This document shows, in pieces, positions 30,607-37,198 of a stretch of DNA of 37,198 nt. Both the position numbers and the translations under genes were made by a program. Position 1 is the first letter of the stretch; each line of letters opens with the position of its first letter. The notes beneath the pieces are model-generated. The model searched no databases and was not told the DNA's origin. It worked only from the letters and a program-made list of their open reading frames with translations. Where the stretch lies: assembly GCA_019873685.1 (NCBI GenBank), contig JAIOAT010000027.1, forward strand, positions 1 to 37,198. Reading direction: 5' to 3'. This DNA comes from Chloroflexota bacterium (GTDB lineage Bacteria > Chloroflexota > Anaerolineae > Aggregatilineales > Ch27).

Positions 30607-31654
30607 GCAAAACCGGCAGCGCTACCGCCAGGAGAAGCATCCCCAGCAACCCGCCCGCCAGCAGCCAGACGCTGCGCCAGTCCAGCGGCAGGGCCGCGCT
30701 CCCTTCCGGCAGGATCGGGACGGCAGGGTCCACATAGCGCATGATCTGCTCCCAGGCCGGGGTTGGCGTGCCCGCCCGCCGGAAGAGCGCCCGGCATTCA
30801 GCGTCCAGCGCGGCCATCTCATCGCGGGCGGCGTTGGCATGGCTGGCCACGGCTAACTCGGCCATGGCGGTACGGGCCAGCCGTGAGAGCAGCAACACCA
30901 GCAGCGGCTCCGGCAGCCAGCGGTAGACCTGAATGGCCGCCGGTACCAGCGGAAAACCGAGCGCCCGTAACGCCTGGAAACCCTCGCGGGCGGCCCGCAC
31001 CGCCAGCGTGATAGCATCGCGGGTGTGACCGGCGCGGTAGATATCCCCGCCAGCAGCGTAAACCGCCCCGGCCAGCGGCAGCACCAGCGCGGCATGCGCT
31101 TTGAGCCAGGCGTCAATGACCGGGCTGATCGCCACATCAATCCCGCCATCAGCGAAGGCGTCGACGACCTCGCGCAGGCGCGGCGTGACCTGCCCATTCA
31201 GTTCCCCGATCACCAGCCGGATCCGTTGCGCCCCGCCGGTATGGCGCACGATGTACCCTTCCCGCATCCCGCCTACAGTGGTGAAGCCGAACAACACGCG
31301 TTCGCGGCCCACTGCTGCTGTATAGGCGTCCGGACCGGCAGCGTTATTCCCCAGGAACAACACCATCGGCGTTGCCCTGTTAGCGGCCAGGACCGGCAGC
31401 ACATCAGCCACCTGGTTCTTGCGCATACACACCACAATCAGATCATAGGCGTCGGTGGGCGCCAGCGCATCCACCAGCGGCACCATCGTCGTGCTGCGGA
31501 TGCCGGTGCGTGCGTCTTCCAGGACGACGCCATGTTCGCGCAAGTCAGCCAGCCGCCTGCCGCGCGCCAGCAGACTCACCTCATGCCCGGCGGCGTACAG
31601 CCGCGCCGCGATCACGCTGCCCTGCACCCCCGCCCCGTAGATCAGAATTTTCAT
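30572..31654 (-). CDS. ketopantoate reductase family protein (ApbA/PanE-like) with C-terminal membrane helix
   Basis: 360 residues, ATG at 31654 with GGAGGAGAGAACC upstream. N-terminal NAD(P) Rossmann fold (ILIYGAGVQGSVIAARL, then LLARGRR), followed by VVCMRKNQV and a helical C-terminal domain. The lysine expected of the active site is in WLKAHAALVLPLAG, but the Asn residues usual in PanE (K-x-x-x-N-x-x-x-N) are replaced, so the enzyme may act on something other than ketopantoate. The length is 50-60 residues above the norm and the extra part ends in a membrane helix (VWLLAGGLLGMLLLAVALPVLL) plus a basic tail. Divergent from the methyltransferase cluster. Confidence 0.85.
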   Translation of the reverse strand: MKILIYGAGVQGSVIAARLYAAGHEVSLLARGRRLADLREHGVVLEDARTGIRSTTMVPLVDALAPTDAYDLIVVCMRKNQVADVLPVLAANRATPMVLFLGNNAAGPDAYTAAVGRERVLFGFTTVGGMREGYIVRHTGGAQRIRLVIGELNGQVTPRLREVVDAFADGGIDVAISPVIDAWLKAHAALVLPLAGAVYAAGGDIYRAGHTRDAITLAVRAAREGFQALRALGFPLVPAAIQVYRWLPEPLLVLLLSRLARTAMAELAVASHANAARDEMAALDAECRALFRRAGTPTPAWEQIMRYVDPAVPILPEGSAALPLDWRSVWLLAGGLLGMLLLAVALPVLLRPRRFARRYR

Positions 31655-31680
31655 GGGTTCTCTCCTCCCCTCTTACCGCC

Positions 31681-31710
31681 ATTGTACGCCCCTTCCCGCT
31701 GACTGGACAA
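31681..31710 (-). promoter_or_regulatory. promoter of the ketopantoate-reductase-like gene
   Basis: Minus-strand TTGTCC (31710-31705), 18-bp spacer, TACAAT (31686-31681), 27 bases upstream of the start. It overlaps the divergent promoter at 31704-31732. Confidence 0.55.
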
Positions 31711-31732
31711 AGCCGCTCGCGTTCCCTACAAT
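31704..31732 (+). promoter_or_regulatory. promoter of the glycan methyltransferase pair
   Basis: TGGACA and TACAAT with a 17-bp spacer, 53 bases upstream of the first start. The -35 boxes of the two divergent promoters share the same bases, so they probably compete. Confidence 0.7.
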
Positions 31733-31784
31733 ACCCGGCAAATGCGCCGCCCGTCCAGAGCGCACGCGAGAGGGTGACCCCGCC

Positions 31785-32552
31785 ATGACCCGTCTCAAGC
31801 CGATTCTACGCCGCCTGCCGCCCTACCTGTGGCTGGCCAACCGCTACCGGGGCCTGCGCCGCCTGCTGGCGTACCCGGAGACAGCCCGCGTCGGCGTAAC
31901 CAATTACGACGACTACTGGGACGCTAAGGCGGGGAGCGGCCTTGGCAAGCTCTCACCCTTTCGCCGGGCGCGGGCGGAGGCGCTGGCCCGCGTCATCCCG
32001 CCCGGCAGCAGGGTGCTCGACCTGGGCGTGGGCGACGGTGCGATCCTCAAATACCTGGTCGAACGGCTGGGCATCGAGGCGCATGGCGTTGATGTTTCCC
32101 CCAAGGCGGTCGAGTACTGCCGGTCGATCGGGCTGGATGTGACGCTGGCCGACATCACGCAGCCGGTCAGCGCGTTCATTGACGCCAGCTACGACTGCAT
32201 CCTGATGAGCGAGATCATCGAGCATATTCCCGACCCGGAGGTGCTGCTCAACGACCTGCGCCATCACGCCAGCAAGCTGATCGTCAGCGTGCCGAACACC
32301 GGCTATCACCAGCACCGCCTGCGCCTGCTGCTGGGCCGTTTCCCGCTGCAGTGGGTGGTCACGCCCGGCGAGCATCTGCGTTTCTGGACGGTGGCTGACT
32401 TCCGCTGGTGGGCGGCACAGCTTGGCTTCCGCATCACGCATGAGATCGCCTACCAGGGTACACCCTGGCTGCGCAAGGTTTGGCCCAACCTGTTCGGGGA
32501 AGCGATGATCTACGTACTGGAACATGCCCGCCAGGAGCCGCCCGCGCCATGA
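31785..32552 (+). CDS. MetW-like class I SAM-dependent methyltransferase (1)
   Basis: 255 residues from the ATG at 31785. SAM motif I VLDLGVGDGAIL, acidic residue at the end of strand 2 in HGVDVSPKAVEYC, motif for the catalytic face MSEIIEHIPDPEVLL, and a C-terminal part with SVPNTGYHQHRLRLLLGRFP and GEHLRFWTVADFRWW. The last two segments are the same as in MetW and related methyltransferases found in glycan clusters. The first 55 residues add a helical arm (LPPYLWLANRYRGLRRLLAYP). Its stop overlaps the start of the second methyltransferase (ATGA), implying coupled translation. Substrate unknown, perhaps a sugar of an exopolysaccharide or lipid. Confidence 0.88.
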   Translation: MTRLKPILRRLPPYLWLANRYRGLRRLLAYPETARVGVTNYDDYWDAKAGSGLGKLSPFRRARAEALARVIPPGSRVLDLGVGDGAILKYLVERLGIEAHGVDVSPKAVEYCRSIGLDVTLADITQPVSAFIDASYDCILMSEIIEHIPDPEVLLNDLRHHASKLIVSVPNTGYHQHRLRLLLGRFPLQWVVTPGEHLRFWTVADFRWWAAQLGFRITHEIAYQGTPWLRKVWPNLFGEAMIYVLEHARQEPPAP

Positions 32553-33241
32553 CCGCCACGCCGAAGTATCACCGGGACACCCTCTACGACCCGGCAACCG
32601 CCCACCCCGATGAAGCGCATAGCATCCTGATGCGCCTGATCCCGCGCGGGAGCCGCGTGCTGGAGCTGGGCTGTGCCTCCGGCTACCTGTCCGGATACAT
32701 GGAAGCGGCGCTGGGTTGCCGTGTGACCGGCCTGGAGATCGACCCGGCGGCGGTAGCCATTGCTGCCGGGCGGTGCAGCGAGGTACATGCCGCCGATCTG
32801 GACGCGCCGGGGGCGCTGGCGGTAGCGGAGGCCAGCGGGCCGTATGACGTACTGCTAGCAGCGGCGGTGCTGGAGCATCTCAGGCGACCGGAGCGGGTAC
32901 TGGCGGAAGCGCGGACGCTGCTGAAGCCGGGCGCACGCGTGATCGTCTCGCTCCCCAACATCGCTCACTGGCGCTACCGCCTGCTGTTGTTGCTGGGCCG
33001 CTTTGACTACACCGACTACGGGGTGATGGATCGCACCCACTGCCGCCTGTACACGGTTCGCACCGGACGGGCGCTGCTGGAAGAGCAGGGCTATCCGGTG
33101 GAGGCGCTGTACATCGCCGGCAGCGGGTTGCAGGCCCTGCTTAATGCCCTGGCGCGGCGGCGCGGACGCCCCCTGCCCGCGCCCGTATTGCCCGGCCTGC
33201 TCGCCACCGAGCTGATCTACCTCGCCCGCAAGCCCGGCTGA
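32549..33241 (+). CDS. MetW-like class I SAM-dependent methyltransferase (2)
   Basis: 230 residues, ATG at 32549, overlapping the preceding gene by four bases. Motif I VLELGCASGYLSGYM, acidic strand 2 residue in VTGLEIDPAAVAIA, DVLLAAAVLEHLRRPERVL, and the MetW-like C-terminus SLPNIAHWRYRLLLLLGRFD and DRTHCRLYTVRTGRALL. The parts match those of the first methyltransferase in the same order, so the two are distant paralogues. The last 25 bases overlap the 3' end of the convergent glycosyltransferase gene. Likely methylates the same glycan as its partner, or another site of it (inference). Confidence 0.88.
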   Translation: MTATPKYHRDTLYDPATAHPDEAHSILMRLIPRGSRVLELGCASGYLSGYMEAALGCRVTGLEIDPAAVAIAAGRCSEVHAADLDAPGALAVAEASGPYDVLLAAAVLEHLRRPERVLAEARTLLKPGARVIVSLPNIAHWRYRLLLLLGRFDYTDYGVMDRTHCRLYTVRTGRALLEEQGYPVEALYIAGSGLQALLNALARRRGRPLPAPVLPGLLATELIYLARKPG

Positions 33242-34083
33242 GCCTCCCGCCGATCCAGCAGGCGGCGAGTCAATTGGGCGGCGGCGATCAGGGGCGCAGC
33301 ACGCAACCGGCCAAAATGCTTGCGGGCATAGACCCCCAGATCCGCGTAATACATCTGCCGGGCGCGGCGGCTGATATGACGGGTGGTAGCCCGTTCCGCG
33401 TGGGTAATGATCGCCCCGGCCAGATACTGCACCGTGTAGCCCGCCACCTTCAGCCGCCAGCACAGGTCATCGTCGCTAAAGTACATCGGCATGGCCTCAT
33501 CGAAAAGACCGACCGTCTCCAGCGCAGCGCGGCGTAACAGCATGCATGAGCCGGGAGCCACGTCGACCTCCCGGTCGCTCAGACGATCCCAGTCCGCATA
33601 CCACATCCGGGCGCGGCGCGCCTCCCGCCAGGCGGGCAGTAGCGCCCCGGCGAAGGTCGCCCCCAGCCACAGGTCAGTATAGGTATTGAAGCGGGAGCAG
33701 ATCGGCAGCGTCGTGCGCCCGTCCGTCCAGATCTGGTGGGCTGTCGCCAGCCCACAGGCAGGATCAGCCTCCAGGTGGGCTGCCAGCGCCTGCAACGCGC
33801 CGGGATGTAGCTCAGTATCCGGGTTCAGCACCAGGATCGCATCGCCCTGCGCGGCACGGATGGCCAGATTGTTACCGGTGCTGTAAAACGTATTGCGGCC
33901 CGGCAGGATCAGGCGGACTGCCGGGTAGCGCGTCTGCACCAGGGCCACCGAGTCGTCCGCGCTGCCGTTGTCAACCACAATGACCTCCGGCTCCAGGTCA
34001 GCGGCGCAGCGGGTGATGGAATCCAGGCAGCGCGCCAGCAGGGGAGCGGTGTTATAGCTGACAATGGCGATAGAGAGTCTCAC
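33217..34083 (-). CDS. family 2 glycosyltransferase, rhamnosyltransferase-like
   Basis: 288 residues from the GTG at 34083 (CGGAGCG upstream); an in-frame ATG at 34149 lacks a ribosome site and overlaps the promoter. GT-A fold: SIAIVSYNTAPLLARCLDSI, EVIVVDNGSADDSV, the nucleotide-sugar site ILVLNPDTELHPGA, acceptor-side motif GLFDEAMPMYFSDDDLCWRLK and the C-terminal ISRRARQMYYADLGVYARKHFG region. The pattern fits the WbbL-like rhamnosyltransferase group, which adds deoxysugars to glycans in the cytoplasm. Its 3' end overlaps the methyltransferase by 25 bases. Part of the glycan cluster. Confidence 0.92.
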   Translation of the reverse strand: MRLSIAIVSYNTAPLLARCLDSITRCAADLEPEVIVVDNGSADDSVALVQTRYPAVRLILPGRNTFYSTGNNLAIRAAQGDAILVLNPDTELHPGALQALAAHLEADPACGLATAHQIWTDGRTTLPICSRFNTYTDLWLGATFAGALLPAWREARRARMWYADWDRLSDREVDVAPGSCMLLRRAALETVGLFDEAMPMYFSDDDLCWRLKVAGYTVQYLAGAIITHAERATTRHISRRARQMYYADLGVYARKHFGRLRAAPLIAAAQLTRRLLDRREAQPGLRAR

Positions 34084-34135
34084 GGGCGCTCCGGTCGCGG
34101 CAGCGGTAGACCATTTGCCGCTCGCACACCGCTGG

Positions 34136-34161
34136 ATTATACCTCGCATGATCCCTATAAT
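34136..34161. promoter_or_regulatory. paired divergent -10 elements of the two glycosyltransferase genes
   Basis: TATAAT on the minus strand at 34141-34136 (53 bases upstream of the GT2 start) and TATAAT on the plus strand at 34156-34161 (37 bases upstream of the GT-C start). The two perfect hexamers are only 14 bp apart, so polymerase binding at one should exclude the other. -35 boxes are weak. Confidence 0.55.
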
Positions 34162-34197
34162 CGGGTCTGATCGCTACGCTGACTATCCGGAGATCGC

Positions 34198-35676
34198 ATG
34201 ACTGTGCTGGCTCTCTTCCGCCGATCCTGGACCTGGATACTGATCGTCCTGTTAGCCCAGCTTACCCTGCACCTGACCTTCCTCAGTCCATCGACCCATT
34301 CCGGCCAGATTGCCATTCCCTGGATGCTGAACGAGGGTCGCGCCCTGTTCGATACCGTCGTGGAACAACACGCGCCGGGAGGATCGCTGCTGGTGGCCCT
34401 GGCTCAGCGGGTGCTACCATTTCCGCCATTGCTAACCGTCCGCCTGCTGGACGTACTGCTGGTGATACTGACCGGCCTGCTGGTCTATCACGTCGCCAGT
34501 AAACTGGCCGGGCAAGCGGCGGCGTGGACCGCGCTGCTATTCTGGGTCTGGTGGGAGCCGGTATACAACAACATCCTGTTCTATTACGACGCCATTGTCG
34601 GTGCGATGATCTTGCTGGCGGTGAGTCTGTGGCTGGCTCTGGCCAGACGGCAACCCTGGTGGCTGGCGCCTTTGGGAACAGGACTAATCCTGGGGGGCGC
34701 CACTCTGTTCAAACAACACGCCTGGCTGGGTGTGATCCTGTTTGGGCTGTGGCTGTTACTCCAGCGTGAGGAACGCGCCCGTCTAGCAACCTACCTGCCG
34801 GGCGCATTGCTTCCGCCGGGGATACTGGTACTCTGTATGGCCACACAGGGCCATCTGCAAAGCTACATGTACTGGAACTGGGTATTCAACCTGTCCGGTC
34901 TGATGCCCGGCGAGCCGTATTCCGGCGATTTCCTGCGCAAGCTGCTGCTCAGTGGGTTGTTGGCAGGAGGATATCTGCCATTGGCGCTGCGCCAAGCTAA
35001 ACCCAGCCGCTGCAACTGGCTGCTAGTAGCACTCATGGGCGTAGCAGGAGCCGGGACGCTGATCCCGCGTGGGGGTGAATATCACGTCATGGGTCTGCTC
35101 CCGATGCTGGCGGTGATGTCCGGCGTTACTCTGACGGCAGTCTGGCAGGCTTTGGGAGAGCACTGGTGGATAGCGCCACACCACCTGTTGGAACATACTC
35201 CTACTGGAACGCTGGTATTAACCGGGCTGCTAGCTGTCGCCTTCGCTGGCTGGGGCCTGACCGGCATCGCACCTTACTTCGGTTCTCCCTCCGGCCCCGG
35301 CGGGACGCCCGCCTACGACGAGTTCAATCCCATAGCGGAAGCGCTGCGTGCTGTCCGTGCACCGGGCGATACGCTGTTCATCCTGCCCGAAACTGACAGC
35401 ACGCCGCAGATTCATGCCCTGGCGGAGATGCTCCCGCCGGGATTCTGGGTAAAGGGGTGGGCGTGGTACCTGGCAGCGCCCGGCGTGGTAGAGCGTCTGC
35501 TGTCCGAATGGGCAACGACACCACCGGACTATATCGTCTACTTCCCTAATCTGGTCACAGTGGGTGAGCCGGACATCAGGCCGCTGGTGACCTTTATGCA
35601 CGCTCACTACACGCCCATCCTGGAAATACCGGATATCCTCTATCATGGCCCGGTGGTGATCTACCGGCGACGCTGA
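34198..35676 (+). CDS. polytopic GT-C glycosyltransferase-like protein (GT39/ArnT group)
   Basis: 492 residues, ATG at 34198 with CGGAGA upstream. About ten to eleven membrane helices. The first extracytoplasmic loop holds GQIAIPWMLNEGRALFDTVVEQHAPGGSL (read in parts), where an acidic residue in D-x-x-x-E is like the catalytic loop of polyprenyl-phosphate-sugar glycosyltransferases, and the reach of helices matches the PMT/ArnT group. A C-terminal soluble domain (about 370-492) has ILPETDSTPQIHALAEMLPPGFW and VVIYRRR. Such enzymes transfer a lipid-linked sugar to an acceptor outside the membrane. The family call is by topology and motif; substrate is unknown. Confidence 0.75.
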   Translation: MTVLALFRRSWTWILIVLLAQLTLHLTFLSPSTHSGQIAIPWMLNEGRALFDTVVEQHAPGGSLLVALAQRVLPFPPLLTVRLLDVLLVILTGLLVYHVASKLAGQAAAWTALLFWVWWEPVYNNILFYYDAIVGAMILLAVSLWLALARRQPWWLAPLGTGLILGGATLFKQHAWLGVILFGLWLLLQREERARLATYLPGALLPPGILVLCMATQGHLQSYMYWNWVFNLSGLMPGEPYSGDFLRKLLLSGLLAGGYLPLALRQAKPSRCNWLLVALMGVAGAGTLIPRGGEYHVMGLLPMLAVMSGVTLTAVWQALGEHWWIAPHHLLEHTPTGTLVLTGLLAVAFAGWGLTGIAPYFGSPSGPGGTPAYDEFNPIAEALRAVRAPGDTLFILPETDSTPQIHALAEMLPPGFWVKGWAWYLAAPGVVERLLSEWATTPPDYIVYFPNLVTVGEPDIRPLVTFMHAHYTPILEIPDILYHGPVVIYRRR

Positions 35677-35752
35677 CGCACAGCAGCACCGCGATCTCGA
35701 AGCCAGACAGCGCCGCCGATCTATACCCCTCTTCGCCCTCTGCACCCCGCGC

Positions 35753-35781
35753 TTATCAGCCTCTGACGGATGCGGTACAAT
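35753..35781 (+). promoter_or_regulatory. promoter of cysS
   Basis: TTATCA and TACAAT with a 17-bp spacer, 57 bases upstream of the start at 35838. No T-box leader is visible in the gap. Confidence 0.65.
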
Positions 35782-35837
35782 ACCGGCAGACAGCGTATTG
35801 TGGCACAGGGATTGCCTACTCAGGACGGAAGGGACTT

Positions 35838-37198
35838 ATGGCACTGCGAATCTTCAACGTTCTTGGCCGGGAAAAGCAGGATTTTGTGCCCGTGGAGCCG
35901 GGCAAAGTCAACATGTACGTGTGCGGTCCAACCGTCCAGGACTACGCGCATGTGGGTCATGCCAAGACCTACATCAACTTCGACATGGTGGTGCGCTGGC
36001 TGCGCTACAGCGGCTGGGACGTGCTCTACGTTCAGAACATCACCGATGTCGGTCACCTGCTGGATAGCGGCGAGGATCGCATCCTCAAGAAGGCCCGCCA
36101 GCTGGCTGCCCGGCCCATGCAGATCGTGGAGTACTACACCCGCGAATACTTCGCGGATATGGATGCCCTGGGCGTCACGCGCCCGGACATCAGCCCGCGG
36201 GCCAGCGGGCACATTCCGGAGCAGATCGCCATGATCCAGCGCCTGATCGACAAGGGCCATGCCTATGTCGTGAATGGCAATGTCTACTTTGACGTACGGT
36301 CGTACCCGGAATACGGCAAGCTTTCCAACCGCCGCCTGGAAGAACAGGAAGCGGGCGCCCGCGAGGAAGTGCGCGACGAGAAACGCCACCCGGAAGACTT
36401 TGCCCTGTGGAAGCGGGCCGAACCGGAGCACATCCTGCGCTGGGATAGCCCGTGGGGGGTGGGCTTCCCCGGCTGGCATATCGAGTGCTCGGCCATGGCA
36501 GGCAAGTACCTGGGCACCACCTTTGACATTCACGGCGGCGGCGTTGACAACATCTTCCCGCACAACGAGTGCGAGATCGCTCAGAGCGAATGCGCCCATG
36601 ACGCGCCCTTCGCCCGCTACTGGATGCTGACCGGCAGCCTGCAGGTCCCGGATGAGGACGGCGTCCCGGTCAAGATGTCCAAGAGCCTGGGCAACTTCTA
36701 CACGATCAAGGACGCGCTGAAGAAGTGGCGGCCCGAAGCAATCCGCCTGTTCATGTTCACCTCGCATTACTCCAACCCGATCGTCTTCAGCGAGGAAGCG
36801 CTGGATGGCGCGGTCAAGGGCTGGGAACGGCTGTATGGCGCGGCGCGGCTCACCCGTGCCATGCTGGCCACCGCGCCGGAAGGCGACGCCGGGAACGCAA
36901 TCCTGGCCGAAGTGGCGCGGGCGCGGGCTGATTTTGCCGCCGCCCTGGACGACGACTTCAATGCTCCGCTGGCCCTCAGCGCCCTGCAGACCTTCACCCG
37001 CGAGGTTTACACTCTGCTGAACAGCGGGACGACAGTCGGACGCGGCGTGCTGGAACAGATCGACGCCGTCTACCGCGATCTGGGCGGCAGGGTGCTGGGC
37101 ATCATCCCGGAGCAGGATGCGACCGCCAGCGCCAGCGCCGAGCGCGAGGCCGGGCTGATCAACCTGCTGGTGGCGCTGCGCACCGAAGCCCGCGCTCG
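35838..37198 (+). CDS. cysS: cysteinyl-tRNA synthetase, 3' truncated by the window edge
   Basis: 453 residues are present and the frame is open at the end of the window. ATG at 35838 with GGAAGGG upstream. Class I aminoacyl-tRNA synthetase that charges tRNA-Cys. Zinc ligand Cys29 in [17 protein letters not shown], the HIGH motif as HVGH at 38-41, a second Cys in GWHIECSAM, His/Glu ligands in [15 protein letters not shown], and KMSKS at 279-283 (KMSKSLGNF). The anticodon-binding helical domain begins after about residue 310. The missing part is short. Family assignment is secure. Confidence 0.97.
   Translation, partial: MALRIFNVLGREKQDFVPVEPGKVNMYVCGPTVQDYAHVGHAKTYINFDMVVRWLRYSGWDVLYVQNITDVGHLLDSGEDRILKKARQLAARPMQIVEYYTREYFADMDALGVTRPDISPRASGHIPEQIAMIQRLIDKGHAYVVNGNVYFDVRSYPEYGKLSNRRLEEQEAGAREEVRDEKRHPEDFALWKRAEPEHILRWDSPWGVGFPGWHIECSAMAGKYLGTTFDIHGGGVDNIFPHNECEIAQSECAHDAPFARYWMLTGSLQVPDEDGVPVKMSKSLGNFYTIKDALKKWRPEAIRLFMFTSHYSNPIVFSEEALDGAVKGWERLYGAARLTRAMLATAPEGDAGNAILAEVARARADFAAALDDDFNAPLALSALQTFTREVYTLLNSGTTVGRGVLEQIDAVYRDLGGRVLGIIPEQDATASASAEREAGLINLLVALRTEARA

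Noticed and set aside
35677..35837. T-box leader ahead of cysS
   Set aside because: The gap is too short and lacks a recognisable specifier stem or antiterminator bulge.

Overview
The window is 37.2 kb of GC-rich bacterial chromosome. Gene content suggests a member of the Chloroflexota, probably Anaerolineae-like: several exported proteins combine bacterial SH3 and pre-peptidase-like beta domains, there is a short-Q-loop cytochrome bd oxidase, and many genes carry Pro/Thr-rich linkers. This placement is an inference from protein style; no marker gene was compared with a database. The window starts inside ftsH and ends inside cysS. Neither has a full open frame here; both were read directly from the nucleotides.

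Layout. 1-4.4 kb: 3' truncated ftsH, a LysM/M23 cell-wall endopeptidase, tRNA-Ser(GGA), a HAD-IIA (NagD-like) phosphatase and tRNA-Val(CAC). 4.5-10.6 kb: a large NarL-type GAF sensor kinase, two divergent exported SH3-domain proteins, a 64-bp purine-rich tandem repeat and a small hypothetical gene. 10.7-13.9 kb: an OmpR/PhoB-type two-component pair preceded by a 21-bp tandem direct repeat, then two small two-helix membrane proteins. 14-16.7 kb: cydB and cydA on the minus strand behind a clear promoter and an upstream 15-bp palindrome. 16.8-20.6 kb: a small gene, an ArsR-type regulator and a divergent two-gene DrrAB-like ABC exporter, with an operator-like inverted repeat between them. 20.7-22.8 kb: two genes that look like phage tail or fibre components, then a DegT-family sugar aminotransferase. 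22.9-26.9 kb: a second PPC/SH3 exported protein (paralogue of the one at 6.5 kb), a tandem pair of histidine phosphatases, a small alpha-helical protein and a polytopic membrane protein. 26.9-27.6 kb: a 630-bp gene-free segment between convergent genes that holds a promoter-like site and four hairpins in series. 27.6-31.7 kb: a flavodoxin, cydD (no cydC adjacent), a DinB-like protein and a ketopantoate-reductase-like protein. 31.8-35.7 kb: a small glycan cluster (two MetW-like methyltransferases with an ATGA overlap, a GT2 glycosyltransferase and a GT-C membrane glycosyltransferase). 35.8 kb to the end: cysS.

How the genes fit together. Respiration is represented by cydAB and, 12 kb away, cydD, which supports assembly of the bd oxidase. 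Envelope work is represented by the M23 endopeptidase, the SH3/PPC exported proteins, the glycan cluster and the aminotransferase. Regulation is represented by three local circuits: the two-component pair with its own repeat box, the ArsR/ABC divergon, and a palindrome placed like an activator site ahead of cydA. I did not find a CRISPR array, an insertion sequence, a toxin-antitoxin pair or an obvious defence island. The most unexplained stretch is the hairpin array at about 27.05-27.46 kb, a candidate structured RNA.
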